From the NCBI GenBank assembly GCA_034506395.1, contig JAPDPQ010000026.1, forward strand, positions 1 through 64,000: DNA of 64,000 nt, written 5' to 3'. Both the position numbers and the translations under genes were made by a program. A model generated the notes under the pieces. It saw nothing but the letters and a program-made list of their open reading frames with translations, did not search any database and was not told the DNA's origin. This DNA is from a candidate division KSB1 bacterium. Its GTDB lineage: Bacteria; Zhuqueibacterota; Zhuqueibacteria; Thermofontimicrobiales; Thermofontimicrobiaceae. This document shows, in pieces, positions 16,617 to 25,996 of this stretch (positions within the stretch are counted from its first letter, which is position 1; every line of letters begins with the position of its first letter).

Positions 16617-18452
16617 TTACTTAATCAACACCAGCGTCCCCTTCGCATACCCCACTTCCGATTCCACAGTGTATAAATAAATGCCCGCTGCCGTTTTTTG
16701 GCGGGAGTCGGTCAATTGATCCCACACGTGCTCGCCCGAGGTGGGACTATCGTGCTCCAGCGTGCGCACCAGATCGCCGCTGGCAGTGTAAATGCGAATG
16801 GTGCACTTTGCTGGCAAATTGGTGAACACAATGGAGCTCTCCTCGCCCGCCGTGGGCAGACCAGAAACCAATCGAAATGGATTGGGGAACACGCTCACAT
16901 TCAACGCATTTTCGGCAGGGGACCGAGCTGTGCGCAACGGCTGGACATTGCGATTGACCATGCCGCTCTCGTTGCCGTTCACGTCCACCGCAGTGATGGC
17001 ATAAAAATAGCCCACGCCGACCTGTACCGTGTTATCTTTGTACTTCCATTTTCCCAATTCCGTATCGAAATAGCGGGTGCGATCCGTGCCCGAGATTTTG
17101 ATGCCTGTGCGTTTCAACTTTTCGAATGGCCCGATGAACGACCGACTGCTGCGATAAATGTTGTAATAGGCCAGATCCTTATTGCCCGTCAGCGGATCGA
17201 CCCAGTCCTCCACATCGGCGTCCCAGATGATAACCAACTCTTGCGTCGATGGCAGGACATAGTATTCAGCTTTGGGCGAAGGGGGAGCTAATGCCGCTGG
17301 AACATAATTGTTGTCGAATAGCGCTTTGGCTCGATCAATAGTCTTTTTCAACGAATCCAACCCAGCAGGCAAAAGCGACTGCGACGCCAATCCTTTCACC
17401 GCCAGATCGATCGGAATGCCATTCACCGCCTCGACGATGACGATTTTCACCGAATCCCTGGGCGAAAGATCGTACGGCCCAAATCCCTGCAGCAGAAATG
17501 GCGATAGGACATTTTCCAATTGATGCGCATCCATCAGCGTGCGGTCGCTGCCATTCAAGATGCCGTACAGCGTGGTCTCGGATTGATTGGCCAACGTGAG
17601 CCGATGGGCATTGTTGATGATCTGGGCATAATAGATCGTCGCAGGCTGAGGGCGACCATCTTTGGTGGGCGTATGATAAAGCGGGGCAAAACCCGCATAG
17701 CCAGGTGTCCGCAATTCGCCCCGCTTGTCCCAATAATTGCCGATGCTCCAATCCGTCTCGATGCTGGGCTTGTAGTCGTAAGCATAAAATAGCTTTCTGG
17801 TTTCATCATAGCCGATCAGCTCGTCATCGATATTGTCGTTGTCGCCCCAGAAGCCCTGCACCACTACATCCTGGTAGCTGGGGCGCAGCAGGTAAGGGAA
17901 GCCGAAATAGACATCGGTCAACTGATCATTCGAGCGGTTGATGCAGGTATATTCGATAATGATGAAGTCGGCGAAGGCTGGATAGCTCCAGGCCCGACTG
18001 ACCCGCCACACTTCGATGCCACGGCTGGTCTTCCAGTGGGCGGTGATCTTCTCCTCAGCCTCGTTGGGATTGAAATTGGCCGAGCCGATGAAATTTTCTT
18101 CCTCTTTCATCTCGAAGAAAGTGCCCTGATCCACGTAGAGAAACGGGCCGCATTCATCCAGAAAGACCGAGCCATCGGGATTTTTGCCACCGACCCAGAA
18201 GCCACCGCCCTGGGAGTAAGATCTCTGCTCGTCCTTGTTGGGCAAAACTGCGGGACCACCTGGCCAATCCATGCTGGGATAATATTGAAAACTCGAAAAC
18301 ACGCCACCGATCTGGCCATTATCCTTCATCGTCTCCCAGAGCCGACCCCGATCGTGGATTTTGAACAGCGGCTCACGGTATTGAGCCAAAACCATTTTGC
18401 TCAAAATCAAAGGGATTAGGATTAAGAAAAAAAGAATCAATATTCGTTTCAT
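16617..18452 (-). CDS. Secreted protein with C-terminal FlgD/type IX-sorting-like domain
   Basis: 611 residues from the ATG at 18452, which has GGAG 6 nt upstream. A longer frame begins inside a palindrome at 18491 and is rejected. A signal peptide (about 1-24, ending VLA-Q) precedes a long beta-rich body with WDADVEDW and fibronectin-like segments (about 400-510). The end is NVSVFPNPFRL...IRIYTASGDLVRTLEHD...AAGIYLYTVES, a FlgD-Ig or type IX C-terminal domain. It lies between a TonB receptor and a PorV-like gene on one strand, the usual trio in this kind of genome. Surface display is likely; function is unknown. Confidence 0.78.
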   Translation of the reverse strand: MKRILILFFLILIPLILSKMVLAQYREPLFKIHDRGRLWETMKDNGQIGGVFSSFQYYPSMDWPGGPAVLPNKDEQRSYSQGGGFWVGGKNPDGSVFLDECGPFLYVDQGTFFEMKEEENFIGSANFNPNEAEEKITAHWKTSRGIEVWRVSRAWSYPAFADFIIIEYTCINRSNDQLTDVYFGFPYLLRPSYQDVVVQGFWGDNDNIDDELIGYDETRKLFYAYDYKPSIETDWSIGNYWDKRGELRTPGYAGFAPLYHTPTKDGRPQPATIYYAQIINNAHRLTLANQSETTLYGILNGSDRTLMDAHQLENVLSPFLLQGFGPYDLSPRDSVKIVIVEAVNGIPIDLAVKGLASQSLLPAGLDSLKKTIDRAKALFDNNYVPAALAPPSPKAEYYVLPSTQELVIIWDADVEDWVDPLTGNKDLAYYNIYRSSRSFIGPFEKLKRTGIKISGTDRTRYFDTELGKWKYKDNTVQVGVGYFYAITAVDVNGNESGMVNRNVQPLRTARSPAENALNVSVFPNPFRLVSGLPTAGEESSIVFTNLPAKCTIRIYTASGDLVRTLEHDSPTSGEHVWDQLTDSRQKTAAGIYLYTVESEVGYAKGTLVLIK

Positions 18453-18479
18453 CGTTAGCTCCATAGTTAAAGCGCCAAA

Positions 18480-18517
18480 CGTGACCGTCATCCGCCAGTT
18501 GGCGGATAACGGTCACG
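18480..18517. repeat. CGTGACCGTCA palindrome (family B), copy 2, with a nested second palindrome
   Basis: Outer arms CGTGACCGT and ACGGTCACG enclose TCCGCCAGTTGGCGGA, which is itself a palindrome seen alone elsewhere (25512-25528, and in part near 1578, 25871, 54968 and 55274). It lies between the TonB gene end and the next gene start. Confidence 0.85.
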
Positions 18518-18524
18518 TTTTTGA

Positions 18525-21512
18525 TTATTTAAAATTATATTTCACCCCCACCAAAACGTTCCTCGGTTCGTAATAGATCATGTAACTGATGTCGTAGCCA
18601 TCGGAGTCGATCAGCGTGGGCTTGCCTGTCTCGACAAATTTTTCCAAAGCCCCGCCGTCGTAGGGATAGGGATGACCATACGCTTTGATGTTTTTCTGGT
18701 TGAACAAATTGGTGATTCTGGTGTACAGCGTGAACGTATGATCACCAAACGTCACATATTTATCGAATTTCAAATCCCAGGTCTGGCGGGCAGGGAAGCG
18801 ATGGTTGTCCAGCAGATCAGGCGGATCATCAGGCTCGAGATAAGTGAATGCCTGGCCACTGACGTAGGTATAGAGCAAGCTCAGATCACTGTTCCCGAAT
18901 AGCAGGCTAACCAATGGAATTTGCCACTGTTTTGGATATTGGAGATAAAAATTAGCCCGCAAGATATGGGGACGGCTGTAACTGTTTTCCGTGGGCAGCC
19001 GATCGGAGGCCTCCACGTACCACTGATAGGTGACCTTGCCGTCTTTATCGATGTTGACCCGCGCTGGTGTAGCAGTGCCGTGGGTGCTTTTTGAAAAACT
19101 GTAATTGAGATTTATAATAAGATTGTTGCTGAATAATGTTTTCAGGCCTAGCTCGACCCCACGGGCGTCGCCATAATCTCCACTAAAATGAGTGGAAAAA
19201 GGCAAATTAGAAGTTCGACCATAAGGATCGACGCCATAAACCAAATCACGCAGAAACCCAGGCCGCTCATGCTGATCGAAAATGTCCTTATAAAAACCGG
19301 TAATATTAAGCACGGCCAATTGCTTAAAGTGATGCTTTATTCCCATTTCAAATTGAATTGTTTTCTCTGGTTTGAGAGGTTCGAGCGTCATATTAATTAC
19401 CCGTTCTGGATCTGTATTATTTGGCCCTGGGGGCGGCGAATTTTTAATGAACGGGACTGGACGAAAATAGCTCAACTCAAATTGTGCATTGAGTGGCGGC
19501 ATCTGATAGAAATGGCCATAGCTAAAATGAAATACAGAATTCTCAGTGATCGGGAAAGAAATCCCTAATCTGGGGTTGAGTGAATGAAACGGTTTGACAG
19601 GCTTGCGCGGCTTCGCAAGGACATTTTCAAAACTCCATTTCCTATGTCCCAGCGTATCTAACCCATCGGCATCTGGATCAGCTAAAGGGTTATACGCTGG
19701 ATCCAGCGAAGGATTCCAGACAAAACTATCTTTGGTAAACCAATCACGATTGCCATTAAAGTAATCGTAACGGATTCCCAAATTGAGAATCATACTCTCG
19801 AACTCCATCTTATCCTGCACATAAAGTCCCAATTGCAAAGGATGAAATGTTTCATTCAACCCGCGGAGGCGCCAATCCTTTAAATCATCGCTAAACGATG
19901 ACAACACCCAACTATCTTCGGCATAGGTATGGTAATAAAATTCAAAACCAGTTTTCAGCAAATTATTTGTGTTGGCTTGCCAATTAAAATTGCCACAAAA
20001 GGACAAATAGCTGGTCCGATTATTGGCGTAAGGGCTGAACAAATGAGCAATAAAGGGCTCGGATTCGAAATCATCGTAATAATGCCAGCCCCACACATCG
20101 GGCTTTTTGCTTTCGCCCAGTACCCGGTACGGACTGGGACGCTCTTTTTGCAAAAAACTATAGGAACTAAGTTTGAGCTCGTAGAACATCTCAGGTTTTA
20201 GAACGTGGGTCAGCGACAGTCGTCCTTGGTAAACGTAATTATCTAATATTGAGCCATAGCCGCGATAGTACTTCGCACGCAAGGGAAACGACTCTTCTGC
20301 ATTGGTAGCATGGGCATCATGGTTATACATGGCGCCATATTTGATGTTCCGGTTGGATGATACGGCGTACTTGCCGCTGAGATTGAAATTGATGATTCGG
20401 CGCATAGCCCGCGGCCTCGGTAATTCATATGGTAATTGCTGATGCCACCCTGTCAGAAAAAACGTCATTTTTTTGATCTCGCTCCCAATAATCGGCAGAA
20501 ACGATCCTGGCACTGGACCTCCAAATGAGAAACGAAAGTCTTGCTCAGCATAATTTCGATAATCGTAAACTTGCATCTGCCGCTCAGGCGTCCACCATTT
20601 TGGATCCAAGTAGGCCTGACCAGTCACACTGTCGATTAGCGTATGTCGAATGAATTCGATATTCTTATTTCGATCGTAAAGATAAGTCCCAAAATGGCGC
20701 TGATGAGGTGGGCCATATTGATAATCTGCCGAAAAAGTGTAGAACGGACTTCCCTCTTTGGTAATTACATTCACGATGCCTGACTGCGCTTGGCCATATT
20801 CAGCGTTGAAGCCACCAGTGATGACCTGAATTTCTTTCACAGCCTCTTGGTTTATCTGAGTAAATGAACCACCTGCGTCAGCTTTCGCATCGATCAATGC
20901 AGCAGCACGACTGCCATCTACAAACCAAATTACCTGATCCTGACTGCCGCCTCGAATCGAATAGCGCTTCTCGCCCCGACCTGTTCCAGATAAATTTCCT
21001 TCAACGGGAATCGGATCGAAAAACACGCCCGTTTGGAGGTTGACGGCCTCGGTGACTCTGGTGGCAATGGATCGTTGCATCTCATCATACGCTACCACCT
21101 CCTGGCTGGTCGTCAGGTCTTTTTGAATCACAGGCCGTTCGGCCACCACCACTACGGTCTCGCCCAGGTCCAGCACCTCTTGATCCAACTCCACATCGAT
21201 GCTGGTGGTCTGGTCGATGCTCACCCTGACATTTTTGATCTCCGCCGTTCGGTAGCCCATCATGGTGATCTTGAGCGTGTAGCTGCCTGGCGGCACATTC
21301 AGAATGAAGTACCTGCCCTGCATATTCGAAGCCGCCCCAAGCTGAGTGCCGAGGATGATGATATTAACCCCAGGCAGTGGCTCCCCCGTCTTTTTGTCTT
21401 TGATCACCCCTGCTATTTTGCCAGAAGTACCCGCTAAAAGCAACGGGGACAGAACAGCGACAAGACAGATGGAGCAAATTATCGGTACAAGTCTGCCTTT
21501 GAACTTTTGCAT
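18525..21512 (-). CDS. TonB-dependent receptor with carboxypeptidase-like N-terminal domain
   Basis: 995 residues. A signal peptide (about 1-28) leads to a CarboxypepD_reg-like domain (GKIAGVIKDKKTGEPLPGVNIIILG..., about 30-112). The TonB-box-like segment ETVVVVAERP comes next, then the plug (YSIRGGSQDQVIWFVDG, GGFNAEYGQAQSGIVNVITKEG, about 120-255) and the 22-strand barrel to the C-terminus NVLVGVKYNFK. It imports large substrates energised by TonB. There is no SusD partner, so this is not a classic starch-type pair. AGGAG stands 6 nt before ATG. It is the first gene of the trio 18525-16617-15552. Confidence 0.92.
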   Translation of the reverse strand: MQKFKGRLVPIICSICLVAVLSPLLLAGTSGKIAGVIKDKKTGEPLPGVNIIILGTQLGAASNMQGRYFILNVPPGSYTLKITMMGYRTAEIKNVRVSIDQTTSIDVELDQEVLDLGETVVVVAERPVIQKDLTTSQEVVAYDEMQRSIATRVTEAVNLQTGVFFDPIPVEGNLSGTGRGEKRYSIRGGSQDQVIWFVDGSRAAALIDAKADAGGSFTQINQEAVKEIQVITGGFNAEYGQAQSGIVNVITKEGSPFYTFSADYQYGPPHQRHFGTYLYDRNKNIEFIRHTLIDSVTGQAYLDPKWWTPERQMQVYDYRNYAEQDFRFSFGGPVPGSFLPIIGSEIKKMTFFLTGWHQQLPYELPRPRAMRRIINFNLSGKYAVSSNRNIKYGAMYNHDAHATNAEESFPLRAKYYRGYGSILDNYVYQGRLSLTHVLKPEMFYELKLSSYSFLQKERPSPYRVLGESKKPDVWGWHYYDDFESEPFIAHLFSPYANNRTSYLSFCGNFNWQANTNNLLKTGFEFYYHTYAEDSWVLSSFSDDLKDWRLRGLNETFHPLQLGLYVQDKMEFESMILNLGIRYDYFNGNRDWFTKDSFVWNPSLDPAYNPLADPDADGLDTLGHRKWSFENVLAKPRKPVKPFHSLNPRLGISFPITENSVFHFSYGHFYQMPPLNAQFELSYFRPVPFIKNSPPPGPNNTDPERVINMTLEPLKPEKTIQFEMGIKHHFKQLAVLNITGFYKDIFDQHERPGFLRDLVYGVDPYGRTSNLPFSTHFSGDYGDARGVELGLKTLFSNNLIINLNYSFSKSTHGTATPARVNIDKDGKVTYQWYVEASDRLPTENSYSRPHILRANFYLQYPKQWQIPLVSLLFGNSDLSLLYTYVSGQAFTYLEPDDPPDLLDNHRFPARQTWDLKFDKYVTFGDHTFTLYTRITNLFNQKNIKAYGHPYPYDGGALEKFVETGKPTLIDSDGYDISYMIYYEPRNVLVGVKYNFK

Positions 21513-22346
21513 GGCTTTCTCCTAATCAATTTCTTAATGGCCTTAAAAGGAAAATCAGCACTGATGCCGTCGCTCCGAGCGATGGCATCAGTTGAAATTC
21601 TACTATCGTTCCCCCCTTTGAAGGGGGGCCAGGGGGGATGTCCATATCTTCCAATTCAACTATTTCATTAATCTGACCAAGTCTTCATAATTAAAAAGGT
21701 TTTTTAGTCAATCATCCTGCTATCAATCATCCTGCTATCTGGACTTTTGAGAGCCAATTTCTATGGCAGAATAATTTGTAGCAGGATAATTAAAAAGAAT
21801 TTTGAGTCAATCATCCTGCTATCAATTATTCTGCTATCAATCATCCTGCTATCTGGACTTTTGTGAGTCGATTTTTATGGCAGGATAATTTTTAGCAGCA
21901 TAATACTACTTGGTCAGACTCGATTTTAACATCCTCCTCAATGCACCTTCAAAGGGGGACTTGCTATCGTTCCCCCCTTTGAAGGGGGGCCAGGGGGGAT
22001 GTTGCTTAGCACAGAATCGATTAATATTGAACATTCTAGCTAATTCTACTTAGTCAGATTAGTGAAAACCGTTAACAAATGCACATCATTTCGAGCGAAG
22101 AGAGAAATTTGTTGATGAAACCACCCAATCTTGAAATATACAGATTCCTCACCCCACTTCGTTTCGTTCGGAATGAAATCATTCAGCTAAATCTGACTAA
22201 TCATAACTAAGTATCGATAATTTTTAGTAGCACATTCTTCAAACAATGATTCTGCCATCAATTATCCTGCCTTTAATCATCCTGCTATCAATCATCCTGC
22301 TTTCAATCATTCTGCTGTAATTCATTCAGACATCCAATACCCAGCC
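21513..22346. repeat. 834-bp gene-free region packed with repeats
   Basis: From the left: a hairpin ACTGATGCCGTCGCTCC paired with GAGCGATGGCATCAGT (21560-21592); two copies of CCCCCCTTTGAAGGGGGGCC plus AGGGGGGATG (21606-21640 and 21967-22001); arrays of TCATCCTGCTATCAA units (21706-21765, 21785-21905, 22240-22325); and a hairpin family A relative (22086-22176). ATTTATGGCAG(A/G)ATAATTT also recurs. No gene or clear promoter is visible. Confidence 0.8.
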
Positions 22347-25280
22347 TCATCTTTTGCCTAAAAATCCAATCCTGGATTTTTCATAACAAACAATCCTCAC
22401 CCTGTCCATCAATCCCGACGGCAGGATTTTTCCCCAATTTTCTCCCAATCGATATGGCCGAGATTGCAGCGCATAATGATTGGCGGGCGTGTTGGTGATT
22501 CTTAGCTCAATCTGGTTTGAACCTGGTTTCAAATAATCGGTGACATCAAAATCGAATGGCGGCCAGCAGCGCTCGCCCACTTTAACGCCGTTCAGCCAGA
22601 GCTCGAAGATGTCCTTCACCGCCCCCAGTTGCAAAATGAGCTTGCTGTTCTTTTTGAAAAGAGATTTATCGATAAAAAATGTTTGAGAATAAACGCCTGT
22701 GCCAGAGAAATAGGGATGAGCTGGCGCAATGGCTGAGCCATTCGGCTGGGCCAACTTTTGCTCTTCCGTCCAACTGCCCGAACGGCGGATTTCAGCGGGA
22801 AAGGAATGGTCTGCTGGCTCGAACTGCCAAAGATCCATTAGCTCGACTGAATCGGGCGGATCGGCCGAAAATCGCTGCTCGAATTCCTGTCCCCGCCAGA
22901 ATAGGGCGATGTAATTCTCCCCTGCTCCAGTCGGCAACGCAGAGACAAAAAGTGAATCGCCCCTAATTTCGAGACTTTCCATGTCCATATTGGTTGCCAC
23001 GACATGGGGCCTCTCTTTCGAATTTTGATTGAAGACGATCAGCGCCGAACCATAGCGAGCCAGCTCCAGGGGCACAATTGTTCGATTTTCATCTCGCTGA
23101 AATTGGATTGCATCCGAGATTGTCCCATCTTCTGGATTCCAGATCTGCGGATGGCCGTCATTTAAAAACGATGCTTGGATTCTCACTGGAGAACTATCGC
23201 TATTGGCAATGAAATAAATATCTCGCCCATCTTTGATTTTGTGAATGAAGCTGATGTGTTCGTGGGGCGAATCCAGCCGAAGGTCGGGGATCAGCAATTG
23301 TTCGATCAACGCCAGGAGGGAATCGAGATTATTTTGAATAAAAAAGGCCTGGCCGCCGTTTGGGTTACTGTTCGGGCCAGCGGGATTCTTCCAGATGGTT
23401 TCGGCAATGGTAGCTAAATCTTTTCCATTGGGAGTAACCTGCGGCAATTGACCATAAACGATGAGCTTGCCGCCTTGTTCATAAAATTTTTTGAGCTTGA
23501 GCAGCGCCGATTCGGATAAAATTTTGGCGTGCGGTACAATGACCAGTTCATGATCGATCCAAATATCCGATTGTTCCTTGCGCAACACCACTTTTTTGCC
23601 AGCCGTTCTGATGGTGGCTTTTTCCACTGCTCGCTCATTCATGTATTCAAAATCCCATTGATGGCTCAGCAGAAAATTTGACATTTGGATAAACGAGCGA
23701 TCCAACTGATCCACGGCTGCTTCGTTCAGCGGGGTCAATTCCGCCTGGGCATTTTTATTGGGATAAAATATGGCAATCGGCGCTACGGTCCTTCCGTCTG
23801 AAAGCAGGCACGATAGCCGCTGCACATAGCTAGAGTAATGGGGCAAATACGGCCAGAGCGTATTTTGAACGAACAGCGACGGGGGAATTTCAAAGCGCCA
23901 ATCGCCTTCGCTGGCAAAATAGAACGAGCTGAGCAGCAGCCGATTGACGCCCCGTGCAAACAGCCAATTGGTGATCCCCTTCATCTTCTCCAGCGTCACA
24001 TCCCAGCCGTATGCGCCAAAGACCTCGCAATAGACGTCCTGCTTGCCAAAACTGTGAGCAGCCGAGGCGGCGAGCTTGGGCGTGATGCGACTTCGGTCCC
24101 ATGAATAGACATCATCACACCCAGGCAGATGCGAGTATTCCATGGCCTTGAAGTAATCGCCCTGCATGAGCGTGGCATATTTCATCGTCTCCTCATGGGC
24201 GGGCTGAATGTTCAGCTTGATCTGGTGCGCCTCGCACCAATCGTGCAGTGGCTTGAAATAGGACTCCTGCAACAGATCGGAGAGCACATCATAAAAATCG
24301 ATCCGAATTTGAGCCGTCTTTTCTCCGACGTCATGCCACAGGGCAGGAAGATATTTTTTCAGATTATAATTTTTTCGAGACTGGAACTCTGCCAGATAAT
24401 TAGGCGTCCAGGCGATGCTTTCGGGATCGAGCAGGAACGCCTTCAAATTGCAATAGCAACCAGGCTCATCGGTGATGATGGCTTTGATCACGCTGCCGAA
24501 ATATTTGGGCATTATTTGATAATACTGATCGTGCGTCAGAGCGATAAATTTTTTCGCCACCTCGGGATTCAGCAGGTCCACGTACTCCCGCTCCAGAAAA
24601 GTGGGCTTGAAGCTGCACGGTTGCATCGAATAGATGAACAGGGACCAATCGCCTGCGGGCACATCCCAGGAGAAATGGCTGCCATCGAAATAGGCGGTGA
24701 GGTCCATTAGGCTGGATTCGTCAATGATCTGATTTTTGAACTGCGCTGCAACAATGGCCACTGGCTCGGACTGAATTTCAAAAGTGATCTTCTGATTGCC
24801 GTTCACTCGCTGTTCGGTTTGAGAAAGGCATCTGGCCTTCAATTCAGGGTTGGCGTCCAACACCTTTCCACCCGCATGGCCACTGGGCCAGCGGATTTCA
24901 TCGTACAGCCAGATTTCCAGCCCAAGCTCTCCCGCAATCTGGCAGGCATATTTGACTTTGTCGAACCATTCCTCCGAAAGATAGTCAATCGCCAGTCCTT
25001 CCCAGGCCAGGATGCAGACGCTGCCGACCGTGTTGCTGCGCTTCATTGCCTCCAGTTGCGCTTTGATCTGATCAGATTCGATGCGACCGTTCCAGAACCA
25101 GTAAACGGTGGGGAGATAGGCGGATGGTGGATTTTTGAATTGCTGATGAAACCTGGCGGATTGATTTATAGTTGAGATTTTGCATCCGATGATAAAAAAG
25201 AGGATAATGAAAAATATACCGATGAAATTGAAAATCGAATAGTAAAAGAGATTGGATTTTTCTTTCGAATTAAATTTCAT
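22347..25280 (-). CDS. GH106-like glycoside hydrolase lipoprotein (alpha-L-rhamnosidase type)
   Basis: 977 residues. A hydrophobic signal (about 14-32) ends in lipobox IIG-Cys33, so it is probably a lipoprotein. YWFWNGRIESDQIKAQLEAMKRSNTVGSVCILAW and GLEIWLYDEIRWPSGHAGGKV match the N-terminal barrel of large GH106-type enzymes. A middle part has a glutamine-amidotransferase-like fold (KVVLRKEQSDIWIDHELVIVPHAKIL). The C-terminal 130 residues form a galactose-binding-like sandwich (IFELWLNGVKVGERCWPPFDFDVTDYL). Linkage and substrate cannot be read from sequence; rhamnose- or other deoxy-sugar-containing glycan is the family expectation. Confidence 0.72.
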   Translation of the reverse strand: MKFNSKEKSNLFYYSIFNFIGIFFIILFFIIGCKISTINQSARFHQQFKNPPSAYLPTVYWFWNGRIESDQIKAQLEAMKRSNTVGSVCILAWEGLAIDYLSEEWFDKVKYACQIAGELGLEIWLYDEIRWPSGHAGGKVLDANPELKARCLSQTEQRVNGNQKITFEIQSEPVAIVAAQFKNQIIDESSLMDLTAYFDGSHFSWDVPAGDWSLFIYSMQPCSFKPTFLEREYVDLLNPEVAKKFIALTHDQYYQIMPKYFGSVIKAIITDEPGCYCNLKAFLLDPESIAWTPNYLAEFQSRKNYNLKKYLPALWHDVGEKTAQIRIDFYDVLSDLLQESYFKPLHDWCEAHQIKLNIQPAHEETMKYATLMQGDYFKAMEYSHLPGCDDVYSWDRSRITPKLAASAAHSFGKQDVYCEVFGAYGWDVTLEKMKGITNWLFARGVNRLLLSSFYFASEGDWRFEIPPSLFVQNTLWPYLPHYSSYVQRLSCLLSDGRTVAPIAIFYPNKNAQAELTPLNEAAVDQLDRSFIQMSNFLLSHQWDFEYMNERAVEKATIRTAGKKVVLRKEQSDIWIDHELVIVPHAKILSESALLKLKKFYEQGGKLIVYGQLPQVTPNGKDLATIAETIWKNPAGPNSNPNGGQAFFIQNNLDSLLALIEQLLIPDLRLDSPHEHISFIHKIKDGRDIYFIANSDSSPVRIQASFLNDGHPQIWNPEDGTISDAIQFQRDENRTIVPLELARYGSALIVFNQNSKERPHVVATNMDMESLEIRGDSLFVSALPTGAGENYIALFWRGQEFEQRFSADPPDSVELMDLWQFEPADHSFPAEIRRSGSWTEEQKLAQPNGSAIAPAHPYFSGTGVYSQTFFIDKSLFKKNSKLILQLGAVKDIFELWLNGVKVGERCWPPFDFDVTDYLKPGSNQIELRITNTPANHYALQSRPYRLGENWGKILPSGLMDRVRIVCYEKSRIGFLGKR

Positions 25281-25996
25281 TGACTGCTTTTAAATATATA
25301 ATCATTTATTTTTCTCCAACGGATAGGAACGAGCCAACGGATTTTTATCAGTTGGTTTTATCTATCAGTTGGGAGAAAACCAATTTATTCCAATCCTTGC
25401 ATGGGAGAACGAAAAACCAAGATACTCTCTCCCACAGAAATGGTTTTTAATCTTGATGACTTTTAATTTAGAAATCTGCAAAATAAAAATTTTGTTGTCA
25501 TTCCGAACGGATCCGCCAACTGGCGGAGGAGTGAGGAATCTGTATGTCTGCAGTAATCAATTTATCAACCAGATTCCTCTCCACCAGATAGCCTTAATGC
25601 AGGACTGATTCCATCGCTCTAAGCGATGGAATCAGTTCAGACACTGGCCCTTACCATCAAATGATGCTCAAAAATGTTAAAACCGTTAAAACGGTTATTG
25701 AGATCGATACGAGTTTGTCATGGACGCCCGAATTAATTCGGGCGTTTATGACAAATTAAACAGAGTTGCTGACCGCTTCAGCGGTCTCTGAGAAAAAATA
25801 TCTTCTATGGATGCTAATAGCCATTTGGCGGATCGCTCAGAATAACCTTTCTCTCTTTGGTTGACGCTTATGGCCAACTGGCGGTTCGTAATGACAATTG
25901 TGATACTGATTCCATCGCTCTCAAGCGATGGAATTAATTCAGAGTTATCGAAAAAGATCAAAAGAAACATCCGTTGGCGAAAGTTTATAAATAAAA
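25281..25996. repeat. 716-bp gene-free region with several palindromes
   Basis: It holds a CTCTCCCACAGAAATGG fragment (25430), a half copy of hairpin family A carrying GGATCCGCCAACTGGCGGA (25498-25580), hairpins ATTCCATCGCTCT/AAGCGATGGAAT (25603-25638 and 25905-25939), and a composite element with three palindromes (25668-25793). The last is found inverted at 55062-55188. No coding signal. Confidence 0.8.
25668..25793. repeat. Composite three-palindrome element, copy 1
   Basis: In order: AACCGTTAAAACGGTT, then CCCGAATTAATTCGGG, then GACCGCTTCAGCGGTC, with the intervals TATTGAGATCG and ATGACAAATT preserved in the other copy. The reverse complement lies at 55062-55188. Confidence 0.8.

Noticed and set aside
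18453-18491. Earlier start of the sorted secreted protein at 18491
   Set aside because: It begins inside the CGTGACCGT palindrome and would bury the signal peptide; the ATG at 18452 has GGAG.
21706-22325. Arrays of TCATCCTGCTATCAA units as a possible CRISPR or origin iteron set
   Set aside because: Units are 14-16 bp, variable and without spacers; no Cas, Rep or DnaA-related gene is near.
22347-25280. Assigning the large lipoprotein as a beta-galactosidase of family 2
   Set aside because: The C-terminal sandwich looks like the GH2 sugar-binding domain, but the N-terminal YWFWNG and YDE-WPSG segments match GH106-type proteins better.
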